The notes under the pieces were generated by a model, which saw only the letters and a list, made by a program, of their open reading frames with translations, was not told the DNA's origin and did no database searches. The position numbers were made by a program, and so were the translations under genes. Positions 45,990 through 56,251 of a stretch of 64,000 nt of DNA are shown here, piece by piece. The stretch is taken from contig JAWZYU010000017.1 of NCBI GenBank assembly GCA_038380435.1, positions 22,567,283 through 22,631,282 on the forward strand, given 5' to 3'. Each line of letters begins with the position of its first letter. Within the stretch, counting starts at the first letter, position 1. The DNA comes from Ryuthela nishihirai. Lineage: Eukaryota > Arthropoda > Arachnida > Araneae > Heptathelidae.

Positions 45990-48521
45990 CAGGTACTCCT
46001 CAACTTGTGCTCTTATTTTTTTTTCTCATGTATTTAAGTTTGTTTTGTATACAAGTCCAACTTTGGTCTTATAGATAATAAATACATGTACAGTACAACT
46101 CACCGAGATTATAATACACAACAAACTTCACCAGGCCATATGTACAGTATTATGTACAGCATTTTATGATTTGTAGCTGAGTTAAATGAGGTGGAAAAAT
46201 CACACAATGAATAATAATGTAGAGTACAGTATTTTTTCAAAGGTAATTTATTCTAATACCTGTAAACAGTACTGTATACCACCTGTGGATGCAATATGTT
46301 CATGTCCACTTTGCACTTTCTTGAAAACTGATTGATTTTAATCTGCACAGTTTTCTTCTTCTCTTCTTAGATTAGTTGGTAGCAGGCAATGGAATTGTTT
46401 ACACCTCTTCTGCCACTTTAATGAATCGCTTGGTATTAAAATTTTGAACCTCCAAAGATGATAGTGCTTTATCTATTAAAGAGAAAACTTCAGCTAGCTG
46501 CTTGAAGGTGAAATTTTTTCACCTTCAATGGCCTCCTGCTGTATCTGTTTTTCAAGTTCGAAGAGATCGTTGGTCAGCTCCTAAGAGTGGCTTTCCAACA
46601 ATTGGTAAACACACTCTTCCTCCACCTCAAGATCCGATTGTTTTCTGAGCTCCACCACGTGTTTTGTGATGGACTCTACCTCTTCAAATGTACAAAAGTC
46701 ATGAGCAAATTGTGGGATCAGTTTCTTCCAGATCCCATTCATATTTGATGTTATCTTACGCCAGGCAGCATCCTATATTCTTGATTGCATTGTAGATATT
46801 ATACTGCTTTAAGGTAATTCCACCCTGTCCTTCTGTTGCTGTTAATGCTTCCTTAAAAGTTATTTGTGTGTATTGATGATCCCTGAAGCATTGGCTGTAA
46901 GAAGAAGGTGGTATTAAAATTAAAATCATCCAGGTGAGCTGGATGGCCAGGAGCATTGTCCAGTACTAACAGGATCTGGAATCGAAGGTTGTTTTCAGCG
47001 CAGTACTTTTCTATTGTTGGCATCAAATGTTTGTGGAACCATTCCTTGAAATTTTTGAAATTAACCTAGGCCTTAGAATTAGACATACAGATGACTGGCA
47101 GTGAAGCCTTGATTATGCCTTTGTGTGTGAAAACCCTTGGATTTTCTGCACAGTACACCAACAGTGGTTGAGTTTGCAATCACTGGTAGCATTCTCTACC
47201 AGCAGTAGAGTTAGCTGGTCCTTTGCTGCCTTGTACCTGCATTTTCTTTTCCTCCTTCATAATATATATGCAATCAGGCATTTTTTTTCCAAAATAAGCC
47301 TGTTTCATCTACATTTAGGATCTGACTTGTAATCATCATTAACAATAATTTCCCATGAGAACTCTGGTATTTTTTGGCAGCTTTCTCATTGGCACCAGCT
47401 GCCTCACAACTCACTTTAATATGTATCAGATTTGTTTGCACCTTGAAACATTGGAACTAGCCATGACTTGCATTGGGGTGGGGGTGGCTCAGTCGGTAGC
47501 GCGCCAGGCTCGTAATCTGCAGTTCTCAGGTTCGAGTCCCAGCTGGGTCAGCGTTGAGATTTATCTCCACAAAAATTCTCCGCCCTGTCCACGGTCAATA
47601 GGGGACACCGATGGGCTTGGAAAGGCCTTTGGATGGGACATTAAGCCGTGTCCTGTGTTGTGCGGGAGAGCCATACTCTGTGCACATTAAAGAACATGCT
47701 GGATGGCCTTAATGGGAGTCTACCATCTGTCTCCCAACAGCTGTTCCAGTGGGTCCCCTCCCCCAACCTTCTCTGGGCCTTCGGGGTCCATGTGACCTGG
47801 CCATTTAGCCCATGGTGTGCAAAAAAGTGCCGCTCAGAGGTAAAACAACCCATGACTTGCATTAAAGGTCTATTCAGCAGCACTTTCACCAGTTTATTCT
47901 TTGTCTTCAAATAAACTTTTTACTTTTCCTTGAATGATATGTAAGCAACAAGGCATTCGTTTTCGCTGCTTATCTTCCAGCTACTCACTTAAAAGGTTCT
48001 CCATTTCCTCAATCACTGAACTTCTTACTTATTATTGTTGACTGCATTGGCACAGAATGCTTTATATGTTCAAAAATTCGCTTTTTGTCCTGGAAAAATG
48101 TGTTCACATTAGAGTGACTCAAGTCCAACACATGTGCTATATCAGCCTGCTTCTCATCCTTTTCCACTCATTTTATAATGTCTGGTTTCATTTCCACTGT
48201 AATAGAGTTCTGTTTACCAATACTGCTCTCACTTCTTTTTCACTTTGGGGCCATGTTAGGGAGAGAACAATATCTTTTGTAACAGGAAAAACACTTCTAC
48301 TCTGAACAAGAAAAACAAAATACTGAGGGATCAAGAATAGACAAGCAGCAGCAGAGGGTGCATGGGTATTACCATATACATGACAGCTGATTTTGGTACT
48401 TCATGTGCATGGTTCAAAACTGTCAATATATTTTGGTTATAGAGTATTATTATTAATTTTGAGAAGCTTTATATCAACGAGTTGTACATAAGTCATTTGT
48501 ATGTGAGTAGAGGAGTGCCTA
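45990..48521 (-). mobile_element. Tigger/pogo-like DNA transposon, transposase on minus strand, SINE inside
   Basis: Ends are CAGGTACTCCTCAACTTG (45990 on) and the inverse GAGTAGAGGAGTGCCTA (to 48521), flanked by TA. The minus strand, from about 48255 down, reads a CENP-B/Tigger-type protein. An N-terminal DNA-binding part has NSITVEMKPDIIK and ADIAHVLDLSHSNVNTFFQD (about 48090-48210). Then come YNADETGLFWKKMP (about 47280-47330, first catalytic Asp), VCMSN-type 'KASLPVICMSNSKA' (about 47070-47120) and ILLVLDNAPGHPAHLDDF (about 46920-46980, second Asp). A further block to about 46390 has frameshifts. Several stops make it a pseudogene. The family is related to jerky/CENP-B. Confidence 0.87.
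47475..47849 (+). mobile_element. tRNA-Met-derived SINE, copy 8, in Tigger transposon
   Basis: Full-length 375-bp copy between perfect 14-bp duplications CCATGACTTGCATT (47461-47474, 47850-47863). A box, CTCGTAATCTG (CGT) and B box GGTTCGAGTCCC are intact. It interrupts the transposase gene. Confidence 0.97.
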
Positions 48522-48651
48522 TATTCATATTAATGATTAACTTAAAAAATATCTATTAATAAGTTGCCTCAGCTAAATAATTGCAAACATTTTGTCAAAA
48601 AATTGTTAAACTTATTGTATACTCAGTTCTGCTTTTCATGTTACTTTATAG

Positions 48652-48967
48652 AGTGCTGATGGTGCCCATCTGTCATGGGAAGCTCCCCAGACTACATCTG
48701 GTGACATCACAGAATATTCAGTGTATTTAGCTATGCGTTCAGCAACTACTGGAGGCCAAGGAGATACAAAAACCACAGTTACTTCTAATCCATCACAGCT
48801 AGCATTTGTTCGAGTATATTGTGGACCTAATCCATCCTGTACAGTAAGCAGTAGTCACCTGGCTTCAGCTCATATTGACACTACAACTAAACCAGCTATA
48901 ATATTTCGTATAGCTGCTCGAAATGAGAAGGGCTATGGACCTGCTACACAAGTCAGGTGGTTGCAAG
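48652..48967 (+). CDS. Hcf: HCF-1-like exon 6: second Fn3 domain
   Basis: A 316-nt exon after TTACTTTATAG and before CAAG|GTAATG (phase 0 to 1). It encodes a complete second fibronectin type III domain: [12 protein letters not shown]...[12 protein letters not shown] at the start, [10 protein letters not shown] in the middle, and [20 protein letters not shown] near the end. These blocks are diagnostic for HCF-1 across animals. All residues expected from the family are intact, with no stop or frameshift, so this gene is under purifying selection unlike the transposon relics around it. Confidence 0.96.
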
Positions 48968-49479
48968 GTAATGTGCAATTTTATGTACCCCACTTCTTAA
49001 TGTTATACAATCATATAATATTTTTGTAAAAAGTGTTGACTCATTGCCCTGGTTATAAGTAATAAATAAAAATCATAAGCTCTCAGATAAAAAAATTTTA
49101 CAGTAAGCTTTTGTCTCTAGTTATAGAACTGTTTTATTTATTTTATTTATTAACACTACTGAACTCTAAATATTCAGTGGCAAATTGGCCATTTCCCTCA
49201 TTTTTGGAACATTAGTCTCTATTATTCTTGTGCTATAAAACCCAAAACAACCAAAGTAAAACTCAAATGTTCCCACAGCCCCTGCAAGCAGTACAGTGTC
49301 TCTAGATCTTATTTCTATGAAGTAAATACATAAATAAAAATTCCAAGTACTAAACATTCAGTGGCAAATGTTATGTAGCATTCAGCCAGATCTATAATGA
49401 TAAAAGCAACTAGTATGTCTGCGATCCCTGTAACTCTTCAAAAAAAAAAAGCTAGAGAGTTGAATTTTAGGAAGAGGCT

Positions 49480-51814
49480 TTAAGAGTCTGTCAAAATATA
49501 AATAGGTTTCACTGTTAGTTTACATTCAGAGGACCAGCTATATTTTCACTATGAATAGCCAAGAAAATTACTTTAGAACATTTTTGCTAAACAACTAATG
49601 AAAGGAATCATGATATGTTATATGCTAAATTAATCAGCAATCATTTCTGGATTTTTTGAAAATAATATATTTTATGAAAGACATTTTTAATAGGGCTTTT
49701 ATAGAGGCACATAGAAAAAAAATGCATCTGGCAATGCAAATAATTTATTTAAAAAGAAACTAAGACAGAAATGATTATAATGCACTTGAATAGAAAGGCT
49801 ATTTATTTCTAAGTAGCAAAAAAAATATTTACTTGAAGCAAGAAAAATTACTCTTTTGTCAATTTTTTTCTTTGTACCATGCTTTGAGAAAAGTCCAGGC
49901 TTTTTGCCAACTGTGCAGAGTCATTATCAACAAATCAACTGAAATAGGTTGTGTTTGTAAAGAAGACTTATTAAAATTGTAATTAAATTGTTTAATTTTG
50001 GTATATAACACAACCTATTTCAGTTGATTAAGGTTGTGTTATATACCAAACATGCATTTACAATTATATCAAACACGCATTTACATTACCAAACACACAT
50101 TTCTTGTTTCAAGTAAATATTTTTTTTGCTATTTAGAAATAGCTTTTCTATTCAAGTGCATTATAATCCTTTCTGTCTTAGTTTTTTTTTTTTATAAATT
50201 ATTTGCATTGTCAGATGCATTTTTTTCTATGTGCCTCTATAAAAGTCCCTATTAAAATAAAATTAGTTGTCTTTTTCGCCTATGCAACACTATGCAATTA
50301 AGGCTTAATTGTGGAAAATATGATTATAAAAATAGTTAAATTATATATCAATTGAAAGTAAATTTCTTCCCAAATAATATTTACCTGAAACATTTTTATT
50401 TCTTTTAATGATGCTTTTCAGTGTGGTATATTTTAAAATATGGGCCAGCATTATACAAGGTGACTTGGATTGCTTGCATTAATAGGATTCTCTGTCCATT
50501 TTATGAAATGGAAAAATGTTCTCTTGGCTGCCTCTTTTACTAAGCATTAGGAATTTTTCTTTGGATGTTAAAGTTTGGCAATCTTGGCTAAGTGCCAAAA
50601 GGTTTATGCTCCAAGGGTAAAAATATATATCATCAGAGGGGCACAGCTAATATATTGAGTAGGGGGAGAATAAAAAAAAGAAACATTGAATATAAACATA
50701 AAAAAATTATAATAAAAAAAAATCTGCTGGTGTTGCCAAAAATGCCCTCCCACAGGACTGATTTCCATGTAAAGGAAGTTCTTTTCACTTCCATATCCAT
50801 GACATCATTTTCAGGAAATGATATAAGATCAAAGTGTTTTTTAGTGCAAAACAAAGAAATAGTAAAAGAAATATTAACATATAACCTAATGTGACATTAA
50901 AAAGATTCATGCAATGACTTGTAAGCTGACCATCCGATGTAGCAATAACTCCAAAATCAGCTGACTGAAAGACCGGTAATTTGCTGATGTGAAAATGAAG
51001 TTTTAATTATAAAAGTATAAATACTAACTAGATGCATGGTCATATTATTCTCTGAGTGAGAACACTTGCTGTAAACATACACTATATAGCCAGTTTACTG
51101 CACATGTGAACAATAACTAGGTAACTGCATCTGCTGTCCCATGGCATACTTTATGCTGTAGGCAGCTTCACAACAATTCAAGTCCTTGCTTGCTCTGGGT
51201 AAGAAGGCTCTTGTTACAGTTTCGATTTTTAGAATGAGAAAGATGCATAAAATGATGGGATAAATGATATAATGATAAAAAATTAAGTCTGATAATTTTT
51301 AAATAGGTTTTGGCAGAAAAGAGTGTAAAATGGGGGAAAAAAAAAAGCAGTACATATTTCATAATTACTTTCAAAATCTTCCATTTCTAAAAATAGCAGT
51401 TTTTCGTTAATTTTCAGGAGATTTTCAAAACTAAGGAAAGGTTTGTTGATAATAGTTCAAATCAAACTTGTGAGCTTGAATCAGAAGGTTGCTTCAGCAA
51501 AGAGTAACATTAACAAACAATTCAGCAATGCCATTTAATATTTCTAAGAAATGGCAATCAGATGGTTTAACAAATTACTTATATTGCAGTTTAATAAAAT
51601 ATACATCAAATGAAAAAAGAAAATATTATTTTTCAAAATTGAATTGCATATTTTTAAAAGATATAAGTAAGAAAATTTTCAAACACTATATCTATTTTTT
51701 TTCTTCTCAAATTTAAGTTTTATGTGTTGTACAAAAAACATCTATGTTCATCTTGGGCCTCTCATTTCAGATTCTGTCAATATCTATGATTGTTGGGGAC
51801 CTTGGAAGGGTTAA
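49480..51814 (+). mobile_element. piggyBac-like family 1 copy with inverted duplication
   Basis: Begins at a degraded TTAA (49480) and ends GACCTTGGAAGGGTTAA (51814). The order of blocks matches 26377-28395 and continues to the right terminus, giving the family's full 3' end. Positions 49670-49850 recur inverted at about 50100-50280. No transposase frame. Confidence 0.8.
49670..50280. repeat. Inverted duplication inside family 1 copy
   Basis: Forward blocks 'CTTTTATAGAGGCACATAG', 'AATGATTATAATGCACTTG' and 'AATATTTACTTGAAGCAAG' (49695-49845) reappear in reverse order and orientation at 50105-50250 ('CTTGTTTCAAGTAAATATT', 'CAAGTGCATTATAATCC', 'CTATGTGCCTCTATAAAAG'). A second, nearer palindrome is centred near 50000 (AAATCAACTGAAATAGGTTG / CAACCTATTTCAGTTGATT). 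Confidence 0.9.
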
Positions 51815-52580
51815 CTCAATAGATTTAATAAGTGGTGACAAAATGTTATTTTCCCTAAATTTCACATCTTCAGGCTAGTTGTGTTTCTGCTAACCAGATT
51901 CCTCCCAACAATGCATATGGACTTTGGTTGATTTCACATGCAACAGACCCATTAGTGATACAACACTTGACTGACTATTTAAAAGCTTGTCATTTTAACA
52001 GTTTTGACCGTCCCCTCCCCCATAGCTTTCTAAACACTTTACCATCTAGTTACATTGTTTTTTTTTATATAGGTTTTTGAATGCTACTACAAATTGCATT
52101 AAAGCAAGTCCTTTCCTATTATAAAACCCAAAAATCGAAACTTTCATTCCTGTAAAAATATATATATATAATTTTGTCTTGGAGAAGTGATTTAATTGTA
52201 TTTGTGTAGAAGTTCAAAGTGAAAAACATTAGCTTGATGTGATTCTATTTGAATAATATTCCTTTCACACCCCACTGCAATAAAATGAGTCTTGTGCATT
52301 GCTAGTGTGTTATTTTGCTTAATTGAATGCAAAGCTAAAGTTTGTTTTCAAATTTGGTGAACACATCCATTTCCAAATGATTTGACAATTGATGATACTT
52401 TAAAATATACTTTCCATCATTGTATCACACCATTAACCTATAAGCATTAAAAGTCCTTTGTAAGTCTTTTTATATCTTTCTATTGCTTTTAGCTTGTCAG
52501 TTGTTGATTTGTGTGTTTTTCAAAACAGTTCTTCTACCATATCTTTCAAACATTATGGGCAAATTTAATGATTTTAAGTG

Positions 52581-53260
52581 TCAAATGAAAGCTTGTGATA
52601 CATGGAATGTCATAGGTTATAAAATATTTATCTTCCATGCTTTCTTCCCCCCTAAAAAAGGGGGGAAATATGAAAGCAATTTTTCTGCTATATCTTCAGA
52701 ATATGAAGGCCAAAAGTAACAGATTATGCATCAAATGAAAGCTTGTGACAGGGGAGTGTCGTGTGTTATAAAAATCCCCCCATGCTTTCTCCCAACCAAA
52801 ATTTGGGGGAAAATACATTAAGATTGTTTTGCTACAATCTTTTGAATGTAATGATATAAACATAACAAGTTGTTATGTCAAAGAAAGTTTGTGATGTGGG
52901 GAGTGTTATGGGTTATCAAAATTTACCCCCCACTTGCTTTCTTCCCTCCTAAAAAAGGGTAAATGTGAAAATCGTTCTTTTATATCTTATGAATGCGAGA
53001 ACCTACAGTTACTAGTTAGGTGTCAAATGAAAGCTCATATGAAGGCCATTGTAGACTACTTCGAATTATGATCCCCACCATTTTCCCTCCCCCAAAAAGG
53101 AATGAAAATTCTATGGGGGTCAATTTTAATGAGTTATCTCAAATTAAAGTGTGTGACATCTCCAATGTCATGGACAACCTCAAATACGACCCCTCCCTCC
53201 AAAAGAAAGATGAGAAATATGGTCAATGTTTGAGTCATATACTGAATGAAAGTTTATGAA
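52581..53260 (+). repeat. Diverged ~150-bp tandem array, five units
   Basis: Unit starts at 52581, 52731, 52878, 53023 and 53139 share TCAAATGAAAGCTTGTGA or variants. Each is followed by a 'TGTCATAGGTTATAAAA'-like block, then 'CATGCTTTCTTCCCCCC', then 'AAAAAAGGGGGGAAA' forming a C-run/G-run hairpin. Spacings are 150, 147, 145 and 116 bp. Units are 60-80% alike by eye. Confidence 0.88.
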
Positions 53261-53320
53261 AATATATGTTTTTTAGTGAAAAAGAGAAAAAACATAATTA
53301 GATTAAAAATTTTAGAAAAT

Positions 53321-53575
53321 ATCTATCTTCCTATATGCACCCTAAAAAGTAATAAATAAAACTAAAGCATATCAATGGTGCAATGAATCACTGAATTTGT
53401 ATTCACTTCAAAAAAAAACATAGGACACCAATTTATCTACTCAAACAAGATTGCTGGCACTCTATCTTCCTTTGAAGTGAATACAAATTTGATGACTGCA
53501 CCATTGATATACCTTAGTTTCCTACTTTTTAGAGTGCTAGTTTCCTACTTTTTAGAGTGCATATAGGAAAATAGC
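53321..53575. repeat. Large imperfect inverted repeat (possible MITE)
   Basis: The left arm 'CTATATGCACCCTAAAAAGT...ATATCAATGGTGCA...GAATTTGTATTCACTTC' and right arm 'GAAGTGAATACAAATTTG...TGCACCATTGATAT...ACTTTTTAGAGTGCATATAG' mirror each other. In the right arm a 23-bp piece, TAGTTTCCTACTTTTTAGAG plus TGC, is tandemly repeated. Confidence 0.88.
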
Positions 53576-53949
53576 TTTTTGTTCATTGGCTTTTATGCTG
53601 CTGAATTAACCTGGCTTATATCTTATCAAAGTATTTAATCACTTATATTCATACAATCTTTTACTTTTTCCTTGTGAAGAAAACTATTAAAGCATTATAT
53701 TTTTGTCTCCATTCCCAAATACTAATTTTAGTTAAGACCCAGAGCAAGGTGGGGAAAATCTGCTAGTGTTAGGTATTTGGGAAAATATCTTTCGTATTTT
53801 CCTGAATGCCCCTATTAATACTTTATTTGTTATTGTATATAATAATTTTAATAATCTTTTTTTTTATTTATATAATATGCACAAAGGATGGATATAATCT
53901 AGAAGATCTATGAAATTTGTCGTTTCTCATGCAACACACAAACTCTTGT

Positions 53950-54005
53950 ACGAGGATGTGCTTGTTGGCTTAATAATCAAGTACACTAATCACTAGACCA
54001 GTCAA
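53950..54005 (-). repeat. Weak tRNA-like SINE head
   Basis: Minus strand: TGACTGGTCTAGTGATTAGT, with an A-box-like core resembling the one at 7785-7832. No B box; tentative. Confidence 0.3.
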
Positions 54006-54257
54006 GATTATATGTGAAATACCTTGATCAGAAATATGCTGCATCAGTTATCAGTATGTGTAATTCATAATGATACAGTATTATGCAACAATTTTAAATT
54101 AATCTATCTCATTCCTTGGTATTCCTATTCCATCCTCATTGTGAAAAATGCTCTACTCTTGCAACTAAGTTAAAAGCATGTAATGCTTCAACTTGAACTA
54201 TGTCTTGGCCACAACATTTTTAGTAAAGTTTTTCAAATAACTCACTTGAGTTACTTT

Positions 54258-54341
54258 GAGTTATTTGAAATACTCACAAGTATTTCAAATAACTCAATGA
54301 AACAAAAATGAAATTAACAAAAATGAAATTTTTGTTTCATT
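54258..54341. repeat. Two adjacent perfect hairpins
   Basis: Hairpin one, 54258-54295: GAGTTATTTGAAATACT, loop CACA, exact reverse complement (17-bp stem). Hairpin two, 54296-54341: AATGAAACAAAAAT with its exact complement (14-bp stem). A 21-bp TGTCCTATAAGTATGATT-containing direct duplication follows at about 54345-54388. Confidence 0.95.
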
Positions 54342-55202
54342 TTTTGTCCTATAAGTATGATTCTTTGTGTCCTATAAGTATGATTGTAAGAAGTGGCAGA
54401 ATTCTGTGCTAGAAAAACATTTGTTTTTATGATCGTAGGATTTAGAAATTCCTCTTAATCTTAATTGAGCTTTCGTGATATTGCTTGTTTTTGTGAAATA
54501 TCAGTTGAAATCTAATTTCCAGTAAATAAAACCAATTCAGTGACAAAAATGCCATTACAGTTTCTTAGCATAAATATTGTTTGCTGTTATTAAGCTTTAT
54601 GTTCAGCAAATGCAATCAACATTAATTCAGATATTGCTTGCTCTTTTTAGCGGGTGAATTTTATGCAATCACAGAGGTCACCATTTGAACACTTTGCAAG
54701 AAATATAATGTGAGAAGTAAAATAATCTGTTATTAAGTGTAAAATAAAGTGGGTGTCAACAATAGGCAGAGGCACTTTCTGGAACAAATTCAGAAACTAA
54801 GGGTGGCAATTTTACTTAAAATGGCTCATCAAATTTATGTTAGGCCAAGGTACATTAAGCTTTGAATTATACACTTTTAAGTCAGTGAATGTAAAGATAA
54901 ATTGCTGGAAAATTTTCAAGAAATAAACTAAGATTCAGTTACTACTTTTACTGTTATGAATTTTCTTTATTATCAAAAAAAATTGATTCTAGGGAAGAAA
55001 CATTTGCCCCAACCTTGTATCCATCAGTTGATGGTCATATAACCTTTTCATATTTGAGTTTCCTTGCATATGAAATAAGTCTTTGTAAATTGTATCATTC
55101 ATTAATATAAATGTCATGCTATTCATTACACCTATTCAGTTTCTAAGTTTCATTTTATATATAGTATATTATTTCTGATTCTTTGATTAATAAAATTTAA
55201 GG

Positions 55203-55968
55203 CAGGGGTTGGCTCAGTATATAGTGTACCAGGCTCGTAATCTGTGTTCCCAGATTCTAGTCCCAACCTTGCCAGCATTGAGATTTATCTCTGCTAAACT
55301 CCCATCCTGCCCTTTGTCAGAGGGGTGGGGTGGTTCAGTAGATACAGTGCTCCAGGCTTGTAATCTGCAGTTACCAGATTACCATCTGGGCCAGTATTAA
55401 GAGTTATCTCCACAAAACTCCCTGTCATTCCCTTGGTCAGTAGGGGACAATGATGGGCTTTGAAATGCTGCTGTCCATCTGATGGGATGTTAAGTCATGG
55501 CCCAGTGTGTGGGAGAGTCATACCCTGTGCATGTTAAAGAACATGCTAAATGGCCTTAATAGGAGGCTACCAGCTGTCTCTTAACAGCTATCCAGTGGTT
55601 CCCCTTCACCCAACCTTCTCTGAGCCCTTGCATTTCTTGTTGACCTGACCCTTTAGCCTGTTGTCTGCAAAAAAAAAGTGGATTAGGTAAACATCCCAAG
55701 CCTCATCAGAAAAGGAACACTAATGGCCGTAGAAAGGGTGCCATTCATCAGATGGGGCATTAAGTTACGGCTTCATGTGCACGTTAAAGAACACATTGGA
55801 TGGCCTTGAAGGAACCCATCTGTCTCCTAACAGCTGTCCAGTGAAACCCCTTCCCTCAACCTTCTCTGAGCAATTAACATGTTATATGAGAAAGATCTTG
55901 GGACCTGGCCATTTAGCCCATTGTGTACAAAAAAATGCCACTCAGAAGTAAAAACTACCCAAATTACT
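55203..55968 (+). mobile_element. tRNA-derived SINE, copy 9a, interrupted by 9b
   Basis: The head and first body part, 55203-55320 (CAGGCTCGTAATCTG, CGT), break off at 'CCCTTTGTCAG'. The rest (from about 55709, 'CATCAGAAAAGGAACACTAA' to 'CACTCAGAAGTAAAAACTACC') follows the inserted copy. Confidence 0.88.
55321..55708 (+). mobile_element. tRNA-derived SINE, copy 9b, nested in 9a
   Basis: Complete but diverged copy: GGGGTGGGGTGGTTCAGTAG, arm CAGGCTTGTAATCTGCAG (TGT), body 'CATGTTAAAGAACATGC', tail 'TGCAAAAAAAAAGTGGATTA'. Junction sequence GTCAG/ATCAG suggests a short, decayed target duplication. Confidence 0.88.
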
Positions 55969-56184
55969 AAATTTTTCAACAATTTGATAAGGACTCATAT
56001 TCAGAGAGAGAAAATAAATGTAAAAATTAAGCATATTTAAGGTTTCTTTTTAAGTAAAGCATCTGCATGAGATATTAACTATGCAGAAATTTAGTCAAAA
56101 CTTTTTATATAGTTCACTTATCATTATTTGTTTTATTTAGAAATTGTCTATGTTCAAACTGAAAATGTGGTAAAATATTTTTAG

Positions 56185-56251
56185 ATGGAGCTAATACTGC
56201 AGCCAATAAAAATGCTGCTGCAGGATTGAAAAGACCTGGCTTAGCATCTGA
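56185..56251 (+). CDS. Hcf: HCF-1-like exon 7: tail linker
   Basis: A short 67-nt exon after AATATTTTTAG and before TCTGA|GTAAGTT (phase 1 to 2). It completes an Asp codon and encodes GANTAANKNAAAGLKRPGLA plus two residues. Human HCF-1 has a comparable Lys-Arg-Pro in its last 25 residues, part of a bipartite nuclear localisation signal. Identification depends on the phase match with exons 6 and 8 and on the KRP motif. Confidence 0.82.

Larger units (their letters stand above)
42274..48651 (+). other. Hcf: Intron 5 of the HCF-1-like gene
   Basis: A 6.4-kb intron with an I/Jockey LINE copy (42370-44165), a family-1 piece with a SINE (44683-45580), a family-2-like stretch (45575-45960) and a Tigger-like transposon (45990-48521). 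44170-44680 shows nothing recognisable. Confidence 0.78.
48968..56184 (+). other. Hcf: Intron 6 of the HCF-1-like gene
   Basis: A 7.2-kb intron with a family-1 element (49480-51814), a diverged tandem array (52581-53260), a large inverted repeat (53321-53575), small foldbacks (54258-54341) and nested SINEs (55203-55968). 51815-52480 and 54370-55200 show no recognisable feature. Confidence 0.78.

Noticed and set aside
47475..47560. SINE heads as functional tRNA genes
   Set aside because: They show good A and B boxes but lack a paired acceptor stem, continue into the SINE body and have target duplications.
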